The position numbers were made by a program, and so were the translations under genes. Positions 25,211-36,712 of a DNA stretch of 64,000 nucleotides are shown in pieces. The stretch comes from Neckera pumila (taxonomy: Eukaryota > Streptophyta > Bryopsida > Hypnales > Neckeraceae), in the NCBI GenBank assembly GCA_963969595.1, contig OZ018418.1:9491001-9555000 (forward strand). Reading direction: 5' to 3'. Within the stretch, counting starts at the first letter, position 1. Every line of letters starts with the position of its first letter. The notes beneath the pieces were generated by a model. It saw only the letters and a program-made list of their open reading frames with translations, made no database searches and was not told the DNA's origin.

Positions 25211-28200
25211 TCAACCGTGCCAGAACTCACACGTATCCCCTCTCTTGCAGTACCCCTTCGCATAGAACCTACATGGCACATCTTTCTTTGATCCTCTCGG
25301 TACCCTCACACTTCGAGACCCATCACGAACCGCTGCAGCATCATGCTCACGACCAGAGCTGCTCCGACTGTACGAGTTCTTTCCGCTCTCACTTCCTCCC
25401 CAGCTGCTCACATCTGTACCTTTTCGAGAAGAGCCCCATGTATCCGCCTCTGCACGTGACCGAGATCCACTCCACTCATCCCCTCGTCCTGTACCCAAAG
25501 GAGCGCCACTATAGCTGCTTTGACCCCTAGCCCAATTACGACCTCGCTCCACCGTGTCGCGAGTATCCCAATCGGCACCACCCACCGTTTGAACCTGCTC
25601 TGCCCGACTTGCAGAATGTTCCGAGTCACCGCCACTCCAACTTGAACCACCCCAAGGGACTGGAGACTCACCCACTACGACGTCTCTTGACTTGCTCCTA
25701 GGCGCTGCCCACACCTCCTCCTTGAACCTTCCGGCCAGTGCATCCGTCAGCAGCATTGAGTTCTCTTGCACCTGATCCGTCTTCCAGATTGTCAGGTTCA
25801 CAGGGAACAATCCCGTCGTGCTCCACTTCCTCAACTGTTCCATCGTGAAAGGGCCTTGCGCCATCCCTGTCGGATCATGGTAGTGCCACAGCTTCTCCTT
25901 CTCTAAAGCAGCCAAGTTCGGCAAACTTGAACTCGCCGCACAATAACCGGACGCAGAGCTGCTCATAGTAGTCGAAGGCAAGGCATCCCCTCTAGTATTT
26001 CCCCATTCGGATCTAGCCTGTCCAAATACCGGGGTGGAGCCGGCTCTGACTTCTCCACGACCGTATTTCAAATCACCCAACTCCGCAGTCCATTGATCCA
26101 TGTCGCTCCGTCCACCATTGCCGTTCCAGTTGAATCCATCACCCCGGGTACGATCCCTCTCCCACTCCTTGTCCCAAACTCGAGGCCTGTCCCTTTCATC
26201 GTTGCTAAACAACTTCCCATCCAAGCCAAAAGCAGACTCCCGACCTAATCCTATCTTCTCACTACTTCGCCCTCCCTCATATCCAACGCGACCGTAACTT
26301 CTGCCGCGTCCTGTCTCTTCCCAAGATGATTTCGATTTCTGATTGTCAAAATCTGCTTTTCTGCCCAAATAAACAGACTCCTCCAGTTTGGAACCGTCCC
26401 AGTTACTCGAACCACTTCCGGTACCCTTTTCCCAACCGCCTCTTGGGGAAACCTTCGGCCGAAACTTCCGACTACCTCCTGCGACACAAAAAGCACTATC
26501 AGCTAACTTCCTAATTGCAACTCTACCTGGGTACAAGGTGAATGACCCTCCTGAAAAGACACTCCAACCCTGGAGCGATTCTACCAAGTAAATCGCTTAT
26601 TTCGTTCTTCTAGACCCTTCCAAGACGATAAACAATACCTTGAAGAGGTGAACTGTCGTTCACATCCGACTCATATCCAGGATCCATGTGTGGGTCTGCT
26701 GTCACTTCGGGCCTAGCCTGAAGCTTCGCTGCACGAAAGGCTGGACTGCCCAACTCTTGCAGTTTTTCCACGCACTCCCTCAACGTGAGCCGAAGTTCTA
26801 GGTCAAGGCAAAACTTAGCCCAAGCACACACCCTAAAATGAATCTCTAAGCTTGCCATACCTCACATTAGTCGTATCTCGACTTAAGCACTTGAAGTTTA
26901 GCACCAAAAAAAGATTGCTCAGCTTGAATTTATCACCAATTCCAGTCGAAATGCACTGTCTCCTTAAACTGCTTCATATTGTACGTGTATTAAAATACTG
27001 AAATCATATCCTTAACTTCTTCATATTCTTTATTTACAACATGAATAATCATGCAGCCGGTCAAAAAAGGATATTCCTTCTTTCGTCCCTTCTCGCTGGC
27101 ACGATCCCGAAGGTTGATAAGACGTTGCCTCTCGTTCTCAAACCACTGAGGTCCACACACATCACGTTCAGTGTTAAATGATACAATTTCCGAAGCAAAT
27201 GAGGACCATCTTTCATCTTCCACGATACTGGTTGAAACTAATACCCATCTCAGGGACGAAACATCTCCGAGCACATCAACCCCGAGCCGGCGCCTCGAGA
27301 GATGCTATATTACAGCGTCCCAAAAACTGCCTATTGCATCTCAAACTATTCAACGTCCATCTGCTCCTCCAGAACTGTAACTTTCCAAACCGACGTGACC
27401 TACTACGTTCACCCAAATCCAGTAGTCAGGAACTTACATCGTTCACTTTGGCCTCCCGCAGAGCGATCGCTTTCTCCTCCACTTGACCCTTAACAAGATG
27501 CAACTCACATTATGAAAGCAAGATAGCATCTCCAAAACTAGCAAGTGATCCAACCCAACTGAAAATGAAAGACGTGTGCTGCATAAATGAATGAGCCCAG
27601 AATATTTACCACTGTCAGCGCCTTGATGAACCCGCATTTGATGCTCTGACGCAATCGCTGGCATTCTTCCTACAAAAGAAACCAGGCAAACTCAATGGGG
27701 TGGTGCTCCAGCAATCCGAAGCTAAGCGCTGGGCACTACAAAACCAGGACTTAACAGCACGAACTGCAAAAACAAAGGAGACAAGTCTAAGTGGAGCAGG
27801 CAACATGGAAGGTCCAGATCATAACTATGGCGAAGAAACTTGTTTGAACAACAAACGCACACTACAACCAATGGTCACTACTTACTCCCACCTAAAAGTT
27901 AGTTGGAGAAGAAAACCTACCTCAGTGAAGTCTTGATTTGACACCAGGTCGACTGTTACGTCCTCTTTCTTCTGCAGGTTCAATATCTCCAACACGATAT
28001 TCGTCATTTTCGTTCCTGCCTTGTAACTCTCCTCTCCAAATCGTGTTCCTGCAACCACAGAAGCAAGCAATCAACCTGCTTACTCTATGCCACGCCCTAA
28101 ACAAAGTTGAACTCAACCGGCACCACAGCTTGGCAATCAAACTTGGATGCCCACACCACCACCCAAAAAACAACACACTGTCCTAACTAACCTGTCACCA

Positions 28201-31200
28201 GAACGAGTCTGTAGGTCGTCTCTGTCTTAGTCGATATTCCCGGAACTCGTATTCTCACAAACGTATCCACCACTTTATTGTCAAACTCCAAATCCTCCAG
28301 CAGATCTCTCAGAAGTGCTCTCCGCAGGTATATTAAGTCAATGTTCTTGGAAGTGATGGCAGCGTATTCGCCGCTGTTTGGCCTCTCAAACTTCTCGTCG
28401 ACGGATCTCCGACCTCTTCGCCGCTCCTTAGGAACATTGGTGCCCAGTTTGTCCTCGTTGCCGTCCATGCCAACCGCGTCTTCCTCAGTCATTGCATTGT
28501 AGTCGCTCTGTACATCCTTGCTCTTGCTGCTATCTATGGAGCCCCTTGCTGGAAAGTGTACCTGCAGATGCTTGAACATCTCGAACTGCCCGACCGACTC
28601 CTTTCCAAATATGCTCTTCAGCCGATCATCACAGTTTATCTGACTGCTTTTACGGGGGTCCTGCAGCTTGTGACGCTTGATGTAGCTCCACAGTAATTTG
28701 TTCACGGCAAACCTCGAAAGAGGCTTAGTTGGATCCTCCTTCATGTGCTCTATAAAGTCCAGGAGCTCCTTGGATGCCCAGCTCTCAAACTTCTGAGACC
28801 TGAATACTTGCAGCAGCTCCTGGTCTCCCTCCTCATGTTCATCCTCTGGATTCAAGTCCTCGTCCATCTTGTCGGAACCCATGCGATTCTTGTTCGCTCT
28901 TCTCTTCGTCCCGGTAGCGCCCACCGACTCGGAGTTGTCATGATCAGATTCGTCTGTTCCTTTGTCGGACTCGTCATTCTCTGTGTGATCTTCTGATTCC
29001 GAACCGACGTGGTTCAGCATACTACCGTTCCCACCCACGGGCTTTCCATCCTTATCCAACTCAGGAACTACCAAAGAAAGCCTCCTTTTCAGATCTTCCC
29101 AATACTCCTTGAACAAGCATTCGTATGTTTCTTGGTCCTCGAAGTCCACCTCCACCTGCACAATAACACGAACGCCCAAATACCGCCTGGGCATCAGCAC
29201 GTGACCTGGATGTACCACGCGAAAATGTACCACATGAACACATCAAATCTACCCCTTACTCTCCAAAACTTCTCTCCATGATCGGGTAGTCCTATGGATA
29301 AACGTGTTGCCCTATACAGAAAATCACTTTAACAAACCGTCCCGTGAACAAATAGCACAAACTATGAATAAAGCCTCAACTCTTAACACTCATAGCTAAA
29401 TCTTATTAGAACCCCAGGCTCCTAGGACAGCTCCCAATTACCACCCTACTAACTTTCCAGTCACGAGAAAACAGTCATCATACCCCATCCGCGTTGATGG
29501 TCTCGTTCCGTTCGATCATGCTCACAATCGGCAAACAGTCCTCGCATAAACCCTTCCGTTTGCGAAGCAAAAGAAACTCCGCTTTGTCAATGCAGATTCC
29601 GCAGTAAGCCGTGGGACATGTATAACACTGAAAGCTGCCAGGCTTCGTACAAACGGAGCAGAAGTGCCATCCTGAGAAAGAAAAAGTCGGTCAACATCAT
29701 CTACTGTCATGGAACTGTAGCAGCCACGAGAACATTGACGGGATTACTACCCATGCAGACCTCCAAAGAGAGCACTAAGCCACTCCTACGGACTCATGTC
29801 CATATAGAGATTCGTCACTCAGCGCTGCCAATAAATATGTCACATTGCCCTCGTATAAAACTCTAGTCTTGATCAAATCATGCCTACAATGCCTACAAAG
29901 GCCAACATAATGCTTACAAGGCCAACTAGAACAGTCAATGGTGCTCCCCGAAACGGCCAACTCTCAGATTAGAGACTACTGGTTCAAATTCATAGGCGTC
30001 TCAATTGCCGATGATACTACTGGTCCTTAAGACAAGCACACAACACAATAGAAATTGAGTCAAGTTAGAGATGCCAAGAATCTGCAAGATTCGTGGACGC
30101 ATACCGCATAGCCATGCCCCTTTCTTCTTGAAGAACGCAGCGTCGCGCCCAATGCAGCTCAAATGATACGCTTTCGGACAAGATCTGCAACCCGGTTGCA
30201 AACGCAATCGTCAGCCTTCGCACTTACAGAAACACCAAAATCTAGGCTCTTCATTTAACTCATATTGACAAAACCTTGGCCAGCATTAGTCCTGCACACA
30301 ATCTCAACTGTCACCAACATCGTCTCCCAAATGCAATCGCACCACACCTGCGGTCGCAGAGCACCAGGTCTCCGCCGTCGAAGCAAATGAAACAGACGTC
30401 CTCCTCGTCTTTCTTCCTCTCATCCCCTGAAATCATCTTTCTGCTCAGCTTCCTCTGCCGTTCCGGCGACAACCGGTCTAGAGCACGTTTCTTATCGTTT
30501 TGCGATTCCTTGTATTGCTCGTCCTGCTGCTGCTCGCCTCTTCCGGAACCCAACAATCGCGCCTGCTCTTCTCTTTCCGAAGCTTCATACAATTCCATAT
30601 CCCGTTCTAACTCCGTCCTCTCCGCTTTAGATGGGAAGCCTTCCGGAACAAGCTTCTTCGCATCCACCACCATGCCCCTGACCATGTTCGGCCGGCTTCG
30701 GCTTCCAACTGATTCCTCGGTCCGGCCGGAAGGTTGCCCCAACTCACTGGAATCATTTGCAACCTGCACGGCCTCAGGTTCTCGATGCATGACGGCACGG
30801 GAAGGCTCGTGCTCGTATCCCGACATGAAACTCGTGCTGCACGCGACCATAGTCACCTGTTTAGCCTCAACGTCGTGCAGGGACTTAGCCTCTTCCGCTT
30901 TCACGATGCGGAAGGCCGTCACGTTGGACTGTATGTCTTCCGCGAATTTCAGTGCCTCTGGCTGCTCATTCATGCGAAGATTTGGTCCTGGGACTGCTCT
31001 TCCCACAACTTCACCTTTCTCGATAGCTTCTTGCGGCACTTCGGAAACTTGAGCCGCTCGTAGATATGCGCGGTTCACAAGTGTAGGGCTTGTCCCTTCG
31101 CCAGTCATCACTTCGCTCAGATTTTCTATCTCAAGATTTGGTGTCTCGTTCAGACCAGTCACATCCTCTTTTGAAAATGCTATTGCTCTGGGTGCTGCGA

Positions 31201-31603
31201 TGTCAGCCGCTTGGATCTCGACCGGATCACTCTCAGTCGCGACTTCGGATTTACTTGCCGACTTGATAATTACGGTGCTCAACATAGTGTCTACCTTGGT
31301 AGAAACTTTCATGTCAAACTCGGGGGTGCTCGAGGCCATGGCAGTCGTCGTCGGCCCCTTAAAGACAAACCTATTTCTTTTCGCCAATTCGTCCCTCACG
31401 TCCATGGAGTATACATCTTCCTCCTCGACTACTTCGCCGTCGTCGCCTCCATCCGCCAAAGCATTTTCACCGGCCATCACTTCTCTCGTGCCATCTGCAG
31501 TCACTAAGCCTAGAGCCCGCACTGCGTCATCGCCGTGCTTATCCATTGCAACCGCGCCCATCGGCGAAGACGGTCCCTGTTCCACATGACCCCCGTTTTC
31601 CAT
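25211..31603 (-). CDS. NERD: NERD-like PHD/SWIB/Plus-3/GYF/CCCH protein
   Basis: Ten exons (31603-30348, 30184-30105, 29671-29484, 29155-28192, 28048-27921, 27669-27610, 27488-27438, 27145-27075, 26784-26639, 26478-25211) sum to 4,212 bases, 1,403 residues plus stop. Nine introns except number 8 have GT-AG ends. Domain order: PHD/ADD-like finger ~400-508 (CFICFDGGDLVLC, then SCPKAYHLSC, CYTCPTAYCGIC); SWIB/MDM2 ~635-715; Plus-3 ~769-892; a RECVEKLQ...DPHMDPGYES linker; GYF ~1177-1230 (WHYHDPTGMAQGPF); CCCH finger at the very end (C-X7-C-X5-C-X3-H). Arabidopsis NERD has this order and acts in the nucleus, binding histone H3 and AGO2 in RNA-directed DNA methylation. Five WG/GW dipeptides flank the GYF domain, as in AGO hooks. 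The first ATG is at 31603. It is slightly shorter than the Arabidopsis protein, mainly in the N-terminus. The C3H44 paralogue is the alternative identity. Confidence 0.93.
26785..27074 (-). other. U12-type (AT-AC) intron 8 of the NERD-like gene
   Basis: The donor reads ATATCCTTT, the canonical U12 5' splice site, directly after ...AAG-AAG-GA. Near the 3' end TGCCTTGAC matches the U12 branch consensus TTCCTTRAY at its CCTTRAC core. Its branch A lies 18 bases before the terminal AC (..GGCTCAC). Splicing there gives KKE-LRECVEKL, exactly the family sequence. No GT-AG alternative keeps that sequence. Confidence 0.88.
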
Positions 31604-33947
31604 ACCTTCGACCCGCTGTCTTCCTTGCGGCAAAATCTAAAACCCTGTGTCACCACGCACAGTTCCCGAACAAACTTCTAAAGTGACCATGCCATAAAGC
31701 GAGGAGCCCTCGCACCTATAGAGCCCGAGGTCCTCACCATCACGATGACTACAGTGCACCTGTCGAGCTAGCGGCGCAATGGCCCTTGGGTGCAATTTCA
31801 GATAACTTACAGATACTTGAAGAGCCCACAACGCCAAGAGTCTTTCAGCTTGGTGGAGCACGTTTCGGTGTGCTTCAAGCATTTAGGGTTTCAAACTATT
31901 GCCTATCGACAAACGGGGAGCTGGCGCCCGACGGCTGGGCCGGCCAGCTCGTGCACCAACTCCAGCGAGGTAGCGTATTGTCGGTCCGGTCACTCAAAAA
32001 GATTCGCCCTCCCAAAATCTGTCTGCCCTCCCGCTCGAGTGCCCCACACGGCTTTCACATTCCCACCAGGATTTCTTCTCCTATCGCGTTTGTGCCCACT
32101 TTTTTCTCACCTTGACGTCTCACCATGATGCCGCTTGAACTCAAGCCTAGTACAACATTATAGAAGATGAATGGCTATTTCACATTGAAATAAACACTAC
32201 AAGGAGACACTATTTAAGTCATCCAAGAATCTCAACATTACACAACCAAAATATTAGCAACTAAATGGGAGTACTAGAGGTACGTACCAATTAGGGAGTA
32301 TGAGTGTGGGATATTTTGTTCCTAGTACTGTTCTATGGATTGAGATTTTGATGTTGTCAAGAAGTGGTTGTTTTCCTTTCTTAAAGTGTGTGTGAATCAT
32401 ACATTGTGACTTTGTGGAAATTAAATTGACGTGCAAATTAGAGACGTCATCACCATGTTTGAAAATAAACGATTCTTAAACTTTCAAAGGTATCGAATTG
32501 CTTTTGTCTTCTCATAAGTTATGTTCATGTAACAAATACAAAATTGCATATTGAATTGAAGCTATGTTGAAGCCAAACTCTCTAGAGTTCAGATTAGGAT
32601 CAATATTAACGACACAATGTGTATGACAAAGTATTAAAGAATTGATTGACTTGTAGTATAATCACAACTTGCAATGTAATGGTAGCCAAAGAGAGTGCAA
32701 TAGAGATTGCCTTGTCCAATTTATTTTGTTGTTAGTACTGGTAATGAGTATTGGTCAAGTTGATACTAGTGTTGAAGCTGGCATATTATCGAAATTAATG
32801 AAATAAGTGTCTGTAATAGAATTGTGATTGAAAACTTCTAAGGAGTATTAGGAGAGTGGAGTACATATCTAATATGATAATGATTATGAAGTGAAGTGAA
32901 GAAATATAGTGGGAGTGACAAGAAGATTGAGCATTGTCAAGTGATTTTGATCTTGTTGAAGAATTGATTGAATAGGTAGATAACCTCCAAAACCACAACT
33001 TTTGGCTACTAATCCTACGCGCTATTATTAGATTGGATAAATTTTCATATTTTAGGTTATCAAATAAAAGAAGGTTTCAACACACCAAAGAATGTGACAT
33101 TTGGATACCGTATGCAAAAGTGACGGAGGGTCAAAGTTTTTTGGTAGATGTTTTAAAATTGTTTCTTCACCATATGTATATATTGATTTATTTTTTAACA
33201 TTTGGGTTGATTCCATTGATAGAGGTGCATATTGATTTTGGAGATGCATAGAGAGTGATTGATAATGGAGTACTCTGTACTTGCTAGTAGATTGGTTTAA
33301 AACTATTTGCTTTGTTGCATTTGTTAAGCAATGTGGCATATGCTTTTCTTTTCTTGTATTTGGAGTAGTTACCTTTCAATTTTTATACTCTATCAATGCA
33401 GCAAGAAGCAGTAGTAGGAATAAACAGGTCCTTCACTTGGCTCCTCCAAGTCATTCCTGGTGTGCATGTAAAAAAACTTTCTATCTTGAGCTTGATTTAT
33501 CTTCTATACCTCTAGTAGCTCATTTGCAATTATGAATTCAAAATTTGCAAATTTTATTATGTGTGGAAACTAAAAAAAATTTAGCATTTTCCTGAGGGGC
33601 TAAGCAAAGGGGTCAATTCACCCTGACCGGAGTAGTGATGTCAACTTTTATTAACGGATGAAGAACAAAGAACTTTTATAAAGGCCTTATTCATTAAATT
33701 GAGACAAGTTGGGGTCTCAATTTAATTCTTTCTATATTTAGAATATATTAGTGTTCATTAAATTGAGGCTCAAAAATGTCAAAATACTATTTTCTATATT
33801 TTTCTCATACTAAACCAACTAACCAAGTAGCATAAACCTGCTTTGAACATTCGTGTTTCTTTTCAGTTATAAACAAAAAAAATACAATACATCTGCTGGT
33901 TTAGAAGGGAGACATTTCTTAAAATTGAGACTTGCTTGTGTAGAAAC
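31604..33947. other. 5' region of NERD-like gene and intergenic DNA
   Basis: The first few hundred bases form the promoter and 5' UTR of the minus-strand gene. From about 32.1 kb the DNA is AT-rich and I recognise no gene, RNA or repeat. Confidence 0.45.
31883..31891 (-). promoter_or_regulatory. Telo-box upstream of the NERD-like gene
   Basis: AAACCCTAA on the minus strand about 280 bases upstream of the start codon. Such telo-boxes are common in promoters of plant housekeeping and chromatin genes. Confidence 0.4.
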
Positions 33948-34163
33948 CACTATAAGAAATCCGCGTTTTTTTTGACAAGCTTGGATTTTTTGTGACGGAT
34001 TTTGTTAGACATCTATATTGACATCTAGCTGTTTTTATGTTTTCATGATGTTACATTGGATACTATTGTTGACATAAAAACAACTAGATGTCAACTTAGA
34101 TGTCTACCAAAATCCGTCACAAAAATCTAAACTTGTCAAAAAAAACGTAGGTTTCTTATAGTG
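33948..34163. mobile_element. CACTA-type MITE, 216 bp, TSD AAC
   Basis: Begins CACTATAAGAAATCCGCGTTT and, on the other strand, CACTATAAGAAACCTACGTTT, with long inverted arms inside (for example GACATCTAG / CTAGATGTC and GTGACGGATTTTG / CAAAATCCGTCAC). It is flanked by AAC on both sides (33945-33947, 34164-34166). The whole element could fold into one long hairpin. Confidence 0.9.
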
Positions 34164-34438
34164 AACACTACTATACACATTTGTGTTATCAAACATTTCA
34201 CATAAAATACAATAACTCAAACAAACATTCATTTGAAGGAAAGCAAAAATACATTATATAGAATGTAATACACATAAAAGAATAAAGACTATTAATGAAA
34301 AACAACAATATTACATGGCAATAATATCCTCAACTTGAAACGGCACAAAATAAATCCAAAAGCATCTAAATACATCTAAATGTAGAAGTGCATTTTATTT
34401 GAATACCAAGATTAATAATAAAATAACAAAAATATGAA

Positions 34439-35476
34439 CTACTCTTCTCTTTTTGCCAAGAACGCATCGCCGTTAGGATTAGCCAAAATTTTTGCCATTA
34501 ATGATTTGATGATGTTGATATGTGCTTTGAAAATGGTAATTTTTGAAAGAACTAGAGGTTCAACATTAACACCCCTTTTTCCATGCGCCTTGAAAGCCAT
34601 CATAATACAGTCTACGCTCAACCAGGTTGGGTTTATGGGTGTGTCTTTGATCCACACATTCCCTACTTTTGTATCCCATCCATCATACGTTTTGAGATCC
34701 GATTGATGTTTTGAAAGAGGCGTCCAATATTGGATCCATATCAATTTAACATGCCCCAAATCCGGACTCGGATTTGTTAGCGCTCTAGCAAGCCAAAATG
34801 GCTTCAGGTCGCTATGATGAGGTCGCACAATGACAAAATAATCGGCAAACACATCTTGAGCGACACGAAACAAAGGGCGTGGGCAATCACATCTTTGCCC
34901 TACAAAGGGTGGATCCTTTACAAACTCTTCTTGAACTGCACCATTGTTTTTTCTAGTATCTTCCAATCCATAGAATGATTCTAGAAGGTGGCCAAAATCC
35001 ATCTTCCAATGCCGCGCGTGCAACAAGAGGCACATCTAAATCCATCTTACACCTTTTCAATAACTTCTTATAAGTTCATTCTTCCTCCTGAACTCTCTAG
35101 ATTGGTAGTTGTCTGCCATATTGGTTCAATGCGCAACAAAATCGTTTAAGCCCTTTTTGATATCAACATACAACTTCATTTGACATAGAGCCAGAGGTCG
35201 CAAAACACCATTTGGCCCCTTGGGTCGGCCATCTTTAGCCTCAGACCACAAGCAAAGTCCTTTGCCGCCCTTTGGCAACCGGTTCTTGTCTATGCAGAGA
35301 TGCTTATACTCCATCAACGGCCACCTACTCAAATCTATGTAGAACTTAGATTGCTGGCCCAAAGAATGACCTTCTAGAAAGTCTTTGCTTGTGCCCAAAT
35401 ATCCTTCCACAAACCACTTGAAATCAGGAACTTCTTCAATGAAGTGAGAAATGACAGGATGGGTTTTGCAGTCCAT
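34439..35476 (-). pseudogene. Unidentified conserved-looking ORF with three stops
   Basis: One minus-strand frame runs from 35476 to 34439 (346 codons) broken only by TGA, TGA and TAG in a 90-base stretch (about 35123-35036). Readable blocks include HFIEEVPDFKWFVEGYLG, WPLMEYKHLC, KPFWLARALTNPSPD, and YDGWDTKVGNVWI. A low-frequency tryptophan/proline pattern and uniform codon use suggest a once-real protein or exon set, possibly encoded by a transposon. The three stops could instead lie in an unspliced intron, though the intervening residues (MADNYQSREFRRKNELIR) look coding. I do not know the family. Confidence 0.5.
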
Positions 35477-35820
35477 GAAGGATTTTATGAGCCTTGAAAT
35501 AGTCTAGTAGTTATTTATCTTCAACATGGTGCTCCATTAACCCAAAAGAGCATCAATGTCTTTATGAGTGTGCCCAATAATGAGGGAGTTAATGTATATC
35601 TCACAAAAAATGCCCTCCAAAACAAAAAAAGAGCAGAAAGCAAATATCCATCAATTCTTATTGTCTCCTAATGCATTGTTGAGCTGCAAAGTCAATATAG
35701 GTGGCAGAGGTTAAGCAAGGATCAGTTCAGGTGGAGGAGTAAGAAGGTAATCCAAGCACATTGTTTAGCCTTCCAACATAGCCTACAACAATGCGGATCG
35801 GTTTTCTTTGATGGCTATCG

Positions 35821-36712
35821 CAGCACAGGGCAAGCAATTTCCTAGTTATACTCCCAAAAATCACTCTAGAGCATAACAAAGTGACTCTAAAGATCAAACT
35901 CGCAAGATCTTGTGAAGTATCTAGCCTTATTAAGTATCTACTCTCAGTTAGTATCCATATTCCACTTTTGGGTTCTGGATCTAAAATTGGAAACACAACG
36001 ACACAGAAAGCCACAATCAAACTTCTCTCTCCTTCCGATCTGTCTAGCTATCCGATCCGTAAAAACTACTACAATCCCAGAATCCTCTGCCTTCTGATCC
36101 TGGACGCTCTTCTATATCAATCTATTCCGGCCTACTTGCATACACGGTCACTCTTATCCGGTTTAGTTTTGCCTCTGTTTCACCATCAGAGGATTTGCCG
36201 CTTACTTTTGAGAGTGGCAGGCCCGCCACTCTTTCCGTGACTTATCGTGGCTAAAGATCCACTATCCTATTCTCCTGTCTCCTACACTAATCCGGATTCG
36301 GTTTGGTCCTTCATAGCAATCCAGATAACTCTCTGAATCACGGGTCACACAAAGACCCCATGTACGACCCTTTTATACTACAACGACCTTGATACCAAGT
36401 TTTCGCCGTACAAAGTTAGGAGGTTACAAGTGTATCCATGCGTTCCAACATTAATTAGAGTTCTTCCGTTTACCAACTAGGGCAGCAAGATCTCTCAGGA
36501 GATCAGACATTCAACTGGATTTCCCACCCGGGAGTTTTAGCGTGACTAAAGAATCCCTCCCTATTTGCCTAGCCTAACAACAGCTTTCTCGCCCAAAATT
36601 CTACAACTTCGAACTGTTGAGGCACTGAAATCCACTCCCAACTCTTTTACTCCTCACTTGCTTGCACATAAGATCAAAACAAGAATACCAAGGAGCATCA
36701 CTCCCCAAAACA
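35821..36712. repeat. Dispersed repeat family B, copy 1
   Basis: About 890 bases match 53041-53900 in the same orientation, beginning AGCACAGGGCAAGC. Shared landmarks are two hairpins, CCTCTG-(9)-CAGAGG and GAGTGGC-(6)-GCCACTC, and the word ATCTCTCAGGAGATC. It abuts the truncated 3' end of the LTR-like copy 1 at about 36712. The CCTCTG hairpin also occurs in the 3' part of the LTR-like copies, so the two families are probably related. Confidence 0.7.

Noticed and set aside
30276..31589. Long plus-strand open frames (258 and 129 codons)
   Set aside because: They are antisense shadows of the first NERD-like exon, caused by its codon composition.
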